NCBI GenBank assembly: GCA_023269935.1
Contig: JAGDXC010000016.1
Span: forward strand, 1 to 23,736
Length of the DNA stretch: 23,736 nucleotides
Direction: 5' to 3'
Source: Thermocladium sp.
Lineage (GTDB): Archaea; Thermoproteota; Thermoprotei; Thermoproteales; Thermocladiaceae
The notes below the pieces were generated by a model. The model saw nothing but the letters and a program-made list of their open reading frames with translations. It had not been told where the DNA came from and did no database searches. Shown here piece by piece: positions 1-9,992 of the stretch; position 1 is the stretch's first letter, and the number at the start of each line of letters is the position of its first letter. The position numbers and the translations under genes were made by a program.

Positions 1-14
1 ATTTTAAAGCCTTT

Positions 15-55
15 ACCCCGCCCCTGGAAGGGGCGAGGTTTGTCCGTTCTTTTTT
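15..55 (+). repeat. GC-rich hairpin followed by a T-run
   Basis: A 7-bp perfect stem (19-25 with 29-35, loop GGA) extends by three more pairs beyond one C-A mismatch (15-17 with 37-39). Six T residues follow at 50-55. It could end transcription of a gene left of the window. It also resembles the IS200/IS605-type end at 15631 (shared TACCCCGCCC core), so it may be a fourth, decayed copy. No reading frame is attached to it. Confidence 0.5.
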
Positions 56-210
56 ATCATTAGTGTATAGATGTATTCTGGTTTCATGGTTGGGGTTCTA
101 GTGCTATTAACTGTGTGTCCATTTAGTGGTAACGCAATAAGAATCGCTCCTTAATGCTGCACGTCAACTAGAATCAATTAATTAACTTAAATGTGAGATG
201 GGTAAAATGC

Positions 211-217
211 TTAAATA
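211..217 (+). promoter_or_regulatory. TATA-like box of rps19
   Basis: TTAAATA is centred 27 bases before the ATG at 241. This is the expected archaeal spacing if transcription starts at or next to the start codon, and it argues against the in-frame GTG at 193. Confidence 0.6.
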
Positions 218-240
218 CCGGTAATTTAGTTGTCCTGCGA

Positions 241-807
241 ATGTCAAAGAAACCTGAGCAGAAGAAGCCGGAGCAGAAGAAACCTGAGCAGAAGAAGCCG
301 GAACAAAAGGCCGAGGCCCAAGCTCCAGCTCCGGAGGCTGCTGCGCCTCAGGAGGAGGGTGCGGAGGCTGGCCGTAAGGGTTGGATAGCTCCAGCAGTTA
401 TTTCCCAGGAGGAGTGGAAGAATTATAGGTATAGGGGTTACACCCTGGAGGAATTGCAGAAATTATCTATGGAGGATTTCATAAAATTGCTGCCGGCTAG
501 GCAAAGAAGGAGCTTGATGAGGGGCTTAAAACCAGAGCACAAGAAATTATTAGAGAGGGTTAGGAAGGCTGTTGCCTCAGGCAGCAAAAGGCCCGTGAAG
601 ACTCATGTCAAGGACATGATAATTCTTCCAGAGATGGTTGGATTAACTCTTCAAATATATAATGGCATCACGTATATTCCAATACAAATATCGCCGTGGC
701 ATATCGGTAGGTATATAGGCGAATTCGTTCCAACAGCTAAGATAGTGCAGCATGGGGAACCCGGCCTAAAGGCTACGAGGTCCTCGCTGCACATAGCGGC
801 TAAATGA
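241..807 (+). CDS. rps19: 30S ribosomal protein uS19
   Basis: This is the archaeal small-subunit head protein uS19, 188 residues. The C-terminal half carries the conserved core ([13 protein letters not shown], then [21 protein letters not shown]). Archaeal uS19 is usually nearer 135-160 residues; the extra length is an N-terminal tail built from four PEQKK-type repeats followed by an Ala/Pro/Glu-rich linker to about residue 40. I chose the ATG at 241 rather than the in-frame GTG at 193 because a TATA-like box lies 27 bases upstream of 241 and the 16 extra codons look non-coding. The gene ends just before rps17, and the two probably form one transcript. Confidence 0.95.
   Translation: MSKKPEQKKPEQKKPEQKKPEQKAEAQAPAPEAAAPQEEGAEAGRKGWIAPAVISQEEWKNYRYRGYTLEELQKLSMEDFIKLLPARQRRSLMRGLKPEHKKLLERVRKAVASGSKRPVKTHVKDMIILPEMVGLTLQIYNGITYIPIQISPWHIGRYIGEFVPTAKIVQHGEPGLKATRSSLHIAAK
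253..309 (+). repeat. 15-base tandem repeat coding for PEQKK in rps19
   Basis: Four consecutive 15-base units (the last imperfect) encode Pro-Glu-Gln-Lys-Lys. Units alternate between CCT GAG and CCG GAG/GAA openings, so the real period may be 30 bases duplicated once. The nucleotide similarity indicates recent slippage or duplication rather than only amino-acid bias. Confidence 0.85.
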
Positions 808-813
808 GGTGAT
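806..813 (+). promoter_or_regulatory. Shine-Dalgarno site of rps17
   Basis: GAGGTGAT directly follows or overlaps the rps19 stop codon and lies 4 bases before the ATG at 818. It fixes the start over the out-of-frame ATG at 814 and suggests translational coupling. Confidence 0.75.
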
Positions 814-817
814 ATGA

Positions 818-1255
818 ATGGGAATAGTCACAAAACAATTACCGGATCGCCCAAGAATAGGAGATCGAATATCTCTACCAAATGGAGAAGAGGTGCGCGT
901 GAGATCCGTGGGATTACCGTGGTTACTTCCGCCTAAGGCTGTATGTAATGATCCTAAGTGCCCCTGGCATGGTCACATAAGCGTGCGGGGCGAGGTTTTA
1001 AGGGGTATCGTGGACAGCGTTTACAATAATCATGCAGTGATAGTTCATGAGTGGCTTCACTATGTGCCCAAATACAAACGGTACGAGAGGCGCAGAAAGA
1101 AGCTTCACGCATATTTGCCTCAATGCATCACCGTTAAGGTCGGCGAGGAGGTCATCATCGGCGAGACGAGGCCATTATCGAAAGCCACTGCATTCGTGGT
1201 TCTAGGTACATCTCGGGACACTGTCCCTGTTAAGCCTAAAATAGAAAGTATTTAA
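818..1255 (+). CDS. rps17: 30S ribosomal protein uS17
   Basis: Archaeal uS17, an OB-fold protein that binds 16S rRNA, 145 residues. The motif AVCNDPKCPWHG (Cys43, Cys48) followed by SVRGEVLRGIV is typical of the archaeal/eukaryotic form, and HEWLHYVPKYKRYERR is the conserved central strand and basic stretch. The length is longer than the roughly 110 residues common elsewhere because of a C-terminal tail after about residue 122. It is cotranscribed with rps19, with a strong GGTGA ribosome binding site. In many archaea rps19 and rps17 sit in the S10 operon; here only these two are adjacent, so the operon is split in this genome. Confidence 0.94.
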   Translation: MGIVTKQLPDRPRIGDRISLPNGEEVRVRSVGLPWLLPPKAVCNDPKCPWHGHISVRGEVLRGIVDSVYNNHAVIVHEWLHYVPKYKRYERRRKKLHAYLPQCITVKVGEEVIIGETRPLSKATAFVVLGTSRDTVPVKPKIESI

Positions 1256-1288
1256 CAAGTAATTCCTAAATTCCCAGGATACTAATTC

Positions 1289-1306
1289 TTCTCCGAAATC
1301 GGAGAA
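1289..1306. repeat. Perfect 18-base palindromic element
   Basis: TTCTCCGA and TCGGAGAA are exact 8-base inverted arms with a 2-base AA centre, in the 190-base gap between rps17 and the oxidoreductase operon. There is no downstream T-run, so a dimeric-protein operator is as likely as a terminator. It lies about 140 bases before the oxidoreductase start. Confidence 0.55.
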
Positions 1307-1445
1307 ATACAATTAAGAATAATGGCTTAGGTGCCGGCAATATAATCCTAAAGCTTCTATTGATTGGACTTTCGGTTTGTAAAATAAAATACTATGCGAA
1401 TAAACATTATTAAGCCGATTACGCCTATTTCTGTTGGCGAAATGA

Positions 1446-4245
<2,800 letters not shown>

Positions 4246-4632
4246 TTAACTAAAGAGTATCTCCAATAGTTTTAATCCGATCTTTTCTTCTCCCATTATT
4301 ATTAAATCATCGTTATCCTCGGAGAACTTGGAGATCTCCTTAGCCAATTCCTCTATGGTAGCCTCATTGGTTTCCTCTATTACCTCACCGCCCCTATAGC
4401 TGTTATCCTCAAATATGGTTATCACCTTGTTTGCATAGTAAAGAAATCTATAGGCAGCAATGTTTTTCCCATCCTCAACTTTTTTGTATACTATTGCAGT
4501 TAACAGGGGTTCCGTGAGTCCATGCCTTGACCATTCATAGTTTTTCAGCCTCATTTCTGCTCGCCGTGGATCATTAACTCTGCTTATTAATAATATTCTT
4601 CCTTTTCTCACCGTAATTAACAGCCCTCTCAT
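4246..4632 (-). CDS. Conserved-looking protein of unknown function
   Basis: I do not recognise this 128-residue protein. It begins MRGLLITVRKGRILLISRV, followed by a basic segment and alternating strands and helices, with an acidic C-terminal third (NEATIEELAKEISKFSEDN, then DDLIIMGEEKIG). There is no signal peptide, membrane segment or cysteine. The fold looks like a small alpha/beta cytosolic protein. Its stop codon abuts that of the oxidoreductase beta gene, so the two converge with no spacer. It is divergent from the MBF1 gene across about 120 bases. No clear TATA box is visible upstream of its ATG. Its regular codon use and lack of stops over 387 bases support it as real. Confidence 0.65.
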   Translation of the reverse strand: MRGLLITVRKGRILLISRVNDPRRAEMRLKNYEWSRHGLTEPLLTAIVYKKVEDGKNIAAYRFLYYANKVITIFEDNSYRGGEVIEETNEATIEELAKEISKFSEDNDDLIIMGEEKIGLKLLEILFS

Positions 4633-4723
4633 TCTGGTAGCGGTGGGGATGCCTCGTTACCTCATTAGCCATAGCAGCGCCTCCTTGCCTAGGTTCTCTC
4701 ATGGATGGGATTTTGTGAAATGT

Positions 4724-4732
4724 TTTTAAATA
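4724..4732 (+). promoter_or_regulatory. TATA-like box of the MBF1 gene
   Basis: TTTTAAATA is centred about 24-28 bases before the ATG at 4752, consistent with a leaderless or near-leaderless transcript. Confidence 0.6.
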
Positions 4733-4751
4733 AGCTAGATACATGAGCTAG

Positions 4752-5288
4752 ATGGTCACTTGCGATATCTGTGGTAAAGAGACTAGTAACCCCATCATAA
4801 TGGAGATAGATGGGGCTTACCTAAATCTTTGTGAGCGTTGCGCCTCTAAGTATGCTAGCGCGAAGAATGCTAAGGTTATCTCGGGAGTGGTGGGTCCCAT
4901 TAGCCCCAATAGTACGCCCCGCATAGTTTCATCGAAGCCGACGCCTCGCCAACAGCCTCCCCGGAAGAGCGGCATAAGCATTAAGCAGGCGGATAAGTAT
5001 GTGGTAGTGGATGATTATGCTGAACTAATTAAGGGTGCCCGGGAGAATTTAGGGATGGAGAGGGCTGCGCTCGCGAGGGTTCTCGGCATAAAGGATAGCG
5101 TTTTACGTAATATTGAGGAGGGTAAACTGATTCCTGATATAGCGTTGGCGAGGAAGATGGAGAAGGTGCTTGGGATTCAGTTGTTGGTGAGCGAAATGGA
5201 GGGAGGCGAGGCCGAGGTTGAGGGTCTTGGAAAGGACATAACCCTGGGGGACATAGTTGAGCTCCGGAAAAAGGAAGACAGTAAGTAA
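4752..5288 (+). CDS. mbf1: Archaeal multiprotein bridging factor 1 (aMBF1)
   Basis: 178-residue MBF1-type protein. An N-terminal zinc ribbon uses Cys4, Cys7, Cys27 and Cys30; a Pro/Ser-rich linker spans about 45-75; a cro/C1-type helix-turn-helix spans about 88-145 (ELIKGARENLGMERAALARV, then NIEEGKLIPD). This matches archaeal MBF1, which differs from the eukaryotic form by having the zinc ribbon; experimental work in archaea links it to translation and the small ribosomal subunit rather than only to transcription. The coding region overlaps the likely start of hflX by 32 bases, so both are probably on one transcript, pairing two translation-associated proteins. Confidence 0.93.
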   Translation: MVTCDICGKETSNPIIMEIDGAYLNLCERCASKYASAKNAKVISGVVGPISPNSTPRIVSSKPTPRQQPPRKSGISIKQADKYVVVDDYAELIKGARENLGMERAALARVLGIKDSVLRNIEEGKLIPDIALARKMEKVLGIQLLVSEMEGGEAEVEGLGKDITLGDIVELRKKEDSK

Positions 5289-6501
5289 GAGAGCCATATT
5301 ATTAATGGCCGGTATCGGTAAGGAGAGTAAGGGAAAAGAATTCATTGAATTAGCCAAGGCGGCTGGCTATGATGTAGTTGATTTGATACATCAACGTCGA
5401 TTCATTGATTCGCGGTTTTATGTGGGATCTGGTAAGGTAAAGCAATTAAAGCAATTAATCGACAATAATAGAGTAACGCACGTCATAACATATGATAGGC
5501 TTAAGCCGAGCCAATTCAATAATTTGCGGAAGGAATTAGGCATTAATGTGATGGATAGGATTCAATTAATTCTGGAAATATTCAATGAGCGCGCTGGAGA
5601 CATGGAGTCAAAGCTGCAGGTAAGGCTTGCGGGTCTCTATAATCAATTACCTCTCCTGCGCGAGTATGTGCGGCATGCTAAGACGGGGGAGCAGATAGGC
5701 TTCATGGGGCTTGGAGAATATGCGATAGATGCGTATTATAAGCATGTACTTAAGCAAATAGCAACTATACGTAGGAAGCTGGACGAGATCACGGCTACCC
5801 AAGCCAATAGAATATATCGTAGAAAGGAATTGGGTATGCCTCAGGTAGCGATAACTGGGTACACCATGGCTGGGAAAACCACGCTCTTTAATCTGTTGGC
5901 TAATGAGGATAAGGGCATAGATGGTAGACCATTCGCCACTTTATCCACATACTCAAGGCTCGTGAGTTTCGAGGGGAAGAAAGCCATTTTAACGGATACA
6001 ATAGGCTTCATAGATGATTTACCCCCTCTCCTGATCAAGTCATTCTATGCAACTATAAAGGAAATCACGTATGCGGATGCAGTGCTACTAGTGGTGGACG
6101 TCAGCGAGGGAGTAGATGAAGTCTCCAAGAAGCTCTCCGTGTCACTAAATATTTTCAACTCGTTGGGCGTGAGCATGCAAAGGGTTTTATTGGTCATGAA
6201 TAAGATAGATTTATTGAGTGATGCGGCTTCCCTTGGCTCCATAAATGAGTTGGCATCAAATCTTGGGCTTCGATATGTTAAGGTCTCCGCTAAGATGGGT
6301 ATAGGCATTAATGTTTTGAAGAAGGAAGTTAGCAATATGTTGACGGATTACGTGCGGTTACGCATAGTGGGAAATAACGTGCCTTCATGGGTATTTAAGG
6401 TAGGCACCGTAATTAATGCAGACGGCGATGGCTTAGTTCTGCTGGTTAATAGAGTTTATGTTCCTAAGATAATGAAGGAAATAAAGGCAGAGGAAATTTG
6501 A
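5257..6501 (+). CDS. hflX: GTPase HflX
   Basis: HflX-family GTPase that binds the large ribosomal subunit, known from bacteria and archaea to act in ribosome rescue or recycling. N-terminal HflX domain about 12-180 (YVGSGKVKQLKQ, then the conserved region to IGFMGLGEY), followed by the G domain: G1 GYTMAGKTT at 201-209, G3 DTIGF at 247-251, G4 NKID at 315-318, and a short C-terminal domain. G1 has Met where bacterial HflX usually has Asn. The start is a TTG at 5257 inside the MBF1 gene. The first in-frame ATG (5305) would remove the first beta strand (RAILLMAGI), so I prefer TTG. A GGGGGA stretch 6 bases upstream may be the ribosome binding site. Confidence 0.93.
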   Translation: MSSGKRKTVSKRAILLMAGIGKESKGKEFIELAKAAGYDVVDLIHQRRFIDSRFYVGSGKVKQLKQLIDNNRVTHVITYDRLKPSQFNNLRKELGINVMDRIQLILEIFNERAGDMESKLQVRLAGLYNQLPLLREYVRHAKTGEQIGFMGLGEYAIDAYYKHVLKQIATIRRKLDEITATQANRIYRRKELGMPQVAITGYTMAGKTTLFNLLANEDKGIDGRPFATLSTYSRLVSFEGKKAILTDTIGFIDDLPPLLIKSFYATIKEITYADAVLLVVDVSEGVDEVSKKLSVSLNIFNSLGVSMQRVLLVMNKIDLLSDAASLGSINELASNLGLRYVKVSAKMGIGINVLKKEVSNMLTDYVRLRIVGNNVPSWVFKVGTVINADGDGLVLLVNRVYVPKIMKEIKAEEI

Positions 6502-6582
6502 TGCATCTCATTAGGAAGGTGGTCGCGCGTTTAGTTGACTTATTTATTTCGTATTACTAATTAATGCCATTAATATAAAGAT

Positions 6583-6625
6583 CAATTAACATTAACTTTT
6601 ATTAAATTGATATTTATGTTAATTG
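6583..6625. repeat. 10-base inverted repeat in the AT-rich island
   Basis: CAATTAACAT (6583-6592) and ATGTTAATTG (6616-6625) are exact inverted copies with a 23-base spacer. In DNA this AT-rich, short inverted repeats arise by chance fairly often. Confidence 0.5.
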
Positions 6626-6783
6626 TAACATATAATTATTTTATTATTATCAAGTTTTGGCATTGATGTTTCCCATTAATATAAATATTAATATTTTTAG
6701 ATTTTCACAAAAAATTTGACTATTAATAGAAAATTTGATTTTAGACTAAATATGATTATATCTTTTTATTTGGAAAATTATTT

Positions 6784-6801
6784 AACATTATTTATAATGT
6801 T
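6784..6801. repeat. 18-base palindrome upstream of an unknown gene
   Basis: AACATTAT-TT-ATAATGTT has perfect 8-base arms. It lies about 110 bases before the likely start at 6910 and could be a dimeric regulator site, though AT richness raises the chance of coincidence. Confidence 0.45.
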
Positions 6802-6909
6802 AAGATAATGATTACTTCCCCGATTTGTATATAGCTTCCCCACCTTTTTATGTATGCAAAATGTGCATTATGGCTGAAGCTTTTATTCTATGCAAGTAAT
6901 CAAATACCT

Positions 6910-7437
6910 ATGGACATAAAACTCGTCCTAGTTAATGAATGCACGTTTAACTACATTGTGGAGGAGATACGCTACCTGGATCCAATTCTATCCGGCGATA
7001 AATCCCCTCCAGCAGTGCGGCGTGCGCGTCGTTTCTCTAAGATAGGTATATTGAAGGGAAGAAAATTGGCCGGAGACCCCATAATTGTGGCCACATATAA
7101 TGTAAACGGCTTATCCATAATGTTCCGGGAACTGCTGGTAATCCACCGCTCCGTCTCCGGTAAATTAATGATATTCAAGTCTAGATGCAGGACATGCATG
7201 GGTTGCCCACTATTAACTGCATGCACCTCCGTCATAAAGGATGTAGCCAATGAATTAAGCATAGAAGGCCTCAGGGGATTAACGCCCAAGGAGTTGGCTA
7301 CTGACATGATAAATAAATTGCTCCAAGAATCTAAGGGAATAAGTGCCATGGTTAGCATGCGTCAAGCCCCCCAGGTACACATGGATAAATACGATGGCAA
7401 GATAAGGATAATAGAGAAAGCAAGCAATAGCGTCTAA
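6910..7437 (+). CDS. Unrecognised protein with a four-cysteine cluster
   Basis: I do not recognise this 175-residue protein. Its most telling feature is CRTCMGCPLLTAC (Cys93, 96, 99 and 105 counted from the ATG at 6910), a C-x2-C-x2-C-x5-C array able to bind zinc or an iron-sulfur cluster. The rest is mixed alpha/beta with a basic stretch at 35-52 (PPAVRRARRFSKIGILKGRK). The open frame extends to an ATG at 6850, but a TATA-like CTTTTATT at 6880-6887 is well placed for a leaderless start at 6910, so the first 20 codons are probably not translated. It stands alone behind the AT-rich island with no operon partner. Nucleic-acid binding is possible but unproven. Confidence 0.65.
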   Translation: MDIKLVLVNECTFNYIVEEIRYLDPILSGDKSPPAVRRARRFSKIGILKGRKLAGDPIIVATYNVNGLSIMFRELLVIHRSVSGKLMIFKSRCRTCMGCPLLTACTSVIKDVANELSIEGLRGLTPKELATDMINKLLQESKGISAMVSMRQAPQVHMDKYDGKIRIIEKASNSV

Positions 7438-7439
7438 AA

Positions 7440-7464
7440 CATTAGTGATCCATTGCCACTAATG
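7440..7464 (+). repeat. Hairpin after the Cys-cluster gene
   Basis: CATTAGTG and CACTAATG form a perfect 8-bp stem with a 9-base loop, starting 3 bases after the stop codon. It could mark the transcript 3' end; no T-run follows directly. Confidence 0.45.
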
Positions 7465-7683
7465 AACGGAGAGTATTGATCCACCTCATTTCTAAAAACC
7501 GCCTTGATCATCGCTTCACTTTATGGGCTTCGTCTTTGCTTATAGCATTGCAGTAAATTACTTCAGCCCCCAACTAATGGGGTCTCTGGTAAACAAGATT
7601 GCACAGCATAGAGGGTATACCTTCGAGCCTTAGAACCTTAAATAGCCTTGCCTCTCGTGGTTTAGATGGGGATACTATGTTAG
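7465..7683. other. Gene-free stretch before atpD
   Basis: Together with the hairpin before it, this leaves about 280 bases without a gene. It contains a short CCCCA/TGGGG hairpin at 7568-7582 and a TATA-like CTTAAATA near 7637 with no clear gene behind it. I found no tRNA, no C/D-box RNA and no credible small reading frame. Confidence 0.4.
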
Positions 7684-7698
7684 GTTAAATTTAAATTT
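7684..7698 (+). promoter_or_regulatory. TATA-like region of atpD
   Basis: The AT-only run 7684-7699 is centred about 29 bases before the ATG at 7721. Confidence 0.55.
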
Positions 7699-7720
7699 TA
7701 CATGGCTCTAGTCTAGTTTA

Positions 7721-8350
7721 ATGTCAGTACTAAGCAAGCCGCTTCCCTCTAGATTAACGCTTCTCAAGCTTAGGGAGCAGGGCTCCCTGTATCGGAACGT
7801 GAAGAGGACGGTGGAGGATGCTAGGAACGCCACTATACAGAGAATTAGAACCATAATACAGAGACTGGAGGAGACGAGGAAGCGTGCCTATGATTATATA
7901 TTGAATGTTTCTCAACTATATGGATTAGCTGAATCAAAAATGGGCCCCCATCAATTATCTCTCTTAGCATCCTTCGTGAAGCCAACTGCCCAAGCTTCTC
8001 TAGTATCAAAGGACTTCGGGGGAATAAAGTTCACCACGCTAGAATTAAGTGGATTAACATCGCCGAATTACGGCATATTCAGCACCGATTCAGGCCTTGA
8101 TACTGCCATGTATAGGTTAATGGATGGGTTCAACATTGTATTGGAGTATATTAATCTTGAGGGATTATTCGATATGCTTCTAGCCAGGGTAAAGGAGTAT
8201 CAGCGAATGATAAACGCAATAGGAAACGTGCTGCTGCCCAGGATAAATGATTCAATAGCGTTCATAAGGCTTGCGCTAGATGAAGAGGAACGGGAGGATT
8301 TCGTTAGGAGAATAATTATAAGTAGGTTGCTTGGGGGAGCGCAACAATGA
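7721..8350 (+). CDS. atpD: A-type ATP synthase subunit D (central stalk)
   Basis: 209-residue central-stalk subunit of the archaeal A1Ao ATP synthase, the rotor shaft inside the A3B3 head. It is almost entirely helical: an N-terminal long helix (about 10-65), a middle region around GGIKFTTLELSG, and a C-terminal long helix ending in NVLLPRINDSIAFIRLALDEEERE, which resembles the family's conserved C-terminal helix. Length matches the usual 205-215. The final codon overlaps an ATG by ATGA, so a 48-residue coiled-coil peptide is coupled to it. Subunits A, B, F, I and K are not in the window, so the ATPase genes are dispersed in this genome. Confidence 0.9.
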   Translation: MSVLSKPLPSRLTLLKLREQGSLYRNVKRTVEDARNATIQRIRTIIQRLEETRKRAYDYILNVSQLYGLAESKMGPHQLSLLASFVKPTAQASLVSKDFGGIKFTTLELSGLTSPNYGIFSTDSGLDTAMYRLMDGFNIVLEYINLEGLFDMLLARVKEYQRMINAIGNVLLPRINDSIAFIRLALDEEEREDFVRRIIISRLLGGAQQ

Positions 8351-8493
8351 GTCTCGAGAAAGCAATAAATGAGGAGGTTGATAAGGCAATGAATGAAGCT
8401 AGGAAGGAAATCGCCGAGAGGCTGAATAAGAGTAAGTCAGCGATACTTTCGGAACTCGAGAAAACAAAGGAGGAATTGCTGAAGAAAGCCTAA
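8347..8493 (+). CDS. 48-residue coiled-coil peptide, candidate ATPase stalk component
   Basis: This small frame (MSLEKAINEEVDKAMNEARK..., ending in KTKEELLKKA) overlaps the atpD stop by ATGA. It is almost pure charged heptad-like helix, strongly resembling the N-terminal helices of peripheral-stalk subunits E, G or H, but it stops after 48 residues. There is no downstream continuation in any frame: the stop is followed within 14 bases by the end of the convergent subunit C gene. It may be a minimal stalk helix or the remnant of a truncated subunit E. Coupling to atpD and the clean helical periodicity support translation. Confidence 0.65.
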   Translation: MSLEKAINEEVDKAMNEARKEIAERLNKSKSAILSELEKTKEELLKKA

Positions 8494-8506
8494 TGATCAA
8501 TTAAAA

Positions 8507-9550
8507 TCAAAGTAGGATGAATAGTTCTTGCCTGATGTCCTTGGATATATTTAACTTAACCATGTTGAATATGGAGGACACCATATCGCCCTCGAGATCC
8601 CTTGCATGTGATATTACGAGCGCTGCTCCAGGAGCGAATTCCGTGTATTTGCCGAAAATGGTCTTGGCTTTTTTCATCATGTAGGTGAAGTAAGAGGCAT
8701 GTAGCAGCCTGACTGCATCCACTATAGTTGCTTGCCTAACCACTGAGAGTATATTGGCCACAATGGGGTGCTGGGAAAGCGATTCAAGCAATCTCCCTGG
8801 CTCCTCTGGCGGAACTTTATACACGTTGCCGAACTTTATTGTGAGGTCATCAATTACTTGGGCAGATAGATTCCATAGGCTTCCCCTCAGCAGGATATTT
8901 AGGTTATAAAAGTCAACCATATCAGTGACCACTTCTTTAAGCGAATCATCGTATCTCACATAATGGGTCAACGCCTCTATATATGATGATTCAAGTAATG
9001 TATCCAGTATCGCTATTTGAATATCTTGGTGGTTATGCATCAATTCGAGCGCCTTTGAGAATGCCCGGTAGGCAACGTGACCTTGAGCCTTAAGTCTGTC
9101 GGATAAATCGGATAGATTGGATGAACTAATTAAATCAACCATTATATGTCTTCTCCCCATTGCCTCCTCCACCGCCATGTTTAGCGATGCCTCGAGGCTT
9201 CGTCTATCCATGTTTGCCAGAATAGCCTTAGCTATTGACTTTATGTTATCTATCTCGAACTTAAGTAAGTAATCCATCAATGCCTTCCTCACTAGGTGAG
9301 GAGCGGTGATCGCTATGCTTGCCACTTCCCTTGCCACGTTTTCCTTCACTCTAAGGCCGAATTCCTGCGTCGACGTGTCCTTGCTTAGCCTGGATATTAT
9401 TGATGAGTATGATGTGTTTCCAAGCGATGAGAAAAACTCGTCAGGGGAAGTAGTGAAAATGATGTTCTTGATTATGTTCATGTCGAGAAGCTTGGATTTT
9501 AGGAACCTAACTCTAGGACCTAGATATGGATACTTGGTTACTAGGCTCAT
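8507..9550 (-). CDS. atpC: A-type ATP synthase subunit C
   Basis: 347-residue subunit C of the A1Ao ATP synthase (V-ATPase subunit d / AC39 family), the funnel that docks the central stalk onto the membrane rotor. It begins with the family pattern YPYLGPRVRFLKSKLL; the body is three repeated helical units rich in ALMDYLL/ALTHYVRYD-type segments, and it ends near ELFILL. Length agrees with the usual 340-390. Its ATG overlaps the stop of the upstream coiled-coil gene by ATGA, and it converges on the atpD pair with only 13 bases between stop codons. Confidence 0.85.
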   Translation of the reverse strand: MSLVTKYPYLGPRVRFLKSKLLDMNIIKNIIFTTSPDEFFSSLGNTSYSSIISRLSKDTSTQEFGLRVKENVAREVASIAITAPHLVRKALMDYLLKFEIDNIKSIAKAILANMDRRSLEASLNMAVEEAMGRRHIMVDLISSSNLSDLSDRLKAQGHVAYRAFSKALELMHNHQDIQIAILDTLLESSYIEALTHYVRYDDSLKEVVTDMVDFYNLNILLRGSLWNLSAQVIDDLTIKFGNVYKVPPEEPGRLLESLSQHPIVANILSVVRQATIVDAVRLLHASYFTYMMKKAKTIFGKYTEFAPGAALVISHARDLEGDMVSSIFNMVKLNISKDIRQELFILL

Positions 9551-9867
9551 GAGAATCCCAGGAGAACCATGACTTCGTGAACAGTTTTCTCAGTTATCTT
9601 ATCCTTATTGCTTATTAGCTTCTCTATTCCCTTCCTGTTGGCTTCCATGAATTTCTTGACTTCCTCCTCGGTTCTAGCATCTATGCTTGCCTTATATTCA
9701 TTGATGAGTTGCGTTATTTTCTTGTTAAGATCATCGCTTATCTTAGCCTTAATTGAGGACACTAGCGCCTCTAGCTCTTGCTCCGTTTCCCTCTTCCGCT
9801 TATCAACCATATCCACAACCTCATCAAGTTCCTTCATCACATCATATAGCTTCTCTAACGATGACAT
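9547..9867 (-). CDS. Putative A-ATPase peripheral-stalk subunit (H/G-like coiled coil)
   Basis: 106-residue soluble coiled-coil protein. Residues about 1-85 form long charged helices (MKELDEVVDMVDKRKRETEQ, then EEVKKFMEANRKGIEKLI) and the C-terminus KTVHEVMVLLGFS is a short hydrophobic cap. The size, composition and ATGA coupling to subunit C match the roughly 100-residue stalk subunit H (AhaH) of archaeal ATPases, although coiled coils give weak homology evidence. A TATA-like run lies 27-38 bases upstream. It could instead be a reduced subunit E, in which case the 48-residue peptide at 8347 could be its partner. Confidence 0.65.
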   Translation of the reverse strand: MSSLEKLYDVMKELDEVVDMVDKRKRETEQELEALVSSIKAKISDDLNKKITQLINEYKASIDARTEEEVKKFMEANRKGIEKLISNKDKITEKTVHEVMVLLGFS

Positions 9868-9893
9868 ATTACCAAAGTTAAGTTATGGCTCAC

Positions 9894-9905
9894 TTTTAAA
9901 TTTAA
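9894..9905 (-). promoter_or_regulatory. TATA-like box of the stalk-subunit/atpC operon
   Basis: Read on the minus strand this is TTAAATTTAAAA, centred about 33 bases before the ATG at 9867. Confidence 0.5.
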
Positions 9906-9992
9906 CCCATGAAGCCCCTAACGAGGCCCCTCCATCTGTATAGGATTAGCGCTTTGGAAAAGCTAAAATAATGCAACGATTACCTGGCTTTA

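Larger units (their letters stand above)
6541..6830. other. Extreme AT-rich intergenic island
   Basis: By hand count, 6541-6780 contains about 37 G or C in 240 bases (about 85% A+T), far above the surrounding genes. No credible reading frame crosses it. It holds a 10-base inverted repeat (6583-6592 with 6616-6625), an 18-base palindrome (6784-6801) and a 13-base direct repeat, CCATTAATATAAA, at 6567 and 6673. It could be an origin-like unwinding region, a regulatory region for the downstream gene, or foreign DNA. No ORB-type origin box was recognised. Confidence 0.7.

Noticed and set aside
193..240. Upstream GTG start for rps19 giving 16 extra residues
   Set aside because: A TATA-like box lies inside this stretch, 27 bases before the ATG at 241, so it would be promoter rather than coding.
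253..309. Possible CRISPR-like repeat
   Set aside because: The units are contiguous, have no spacers and lie in frame inside rps19.
7561..7594. CCCCA/TGGGG hairpin followed by GTAAAC, considered as another IS200/IS605 end in reverse orientation
   Set aside because: The terminal GTAAAC is on the wrong strand relative to the hairpin for that orientation, and the match is otherwise weak.
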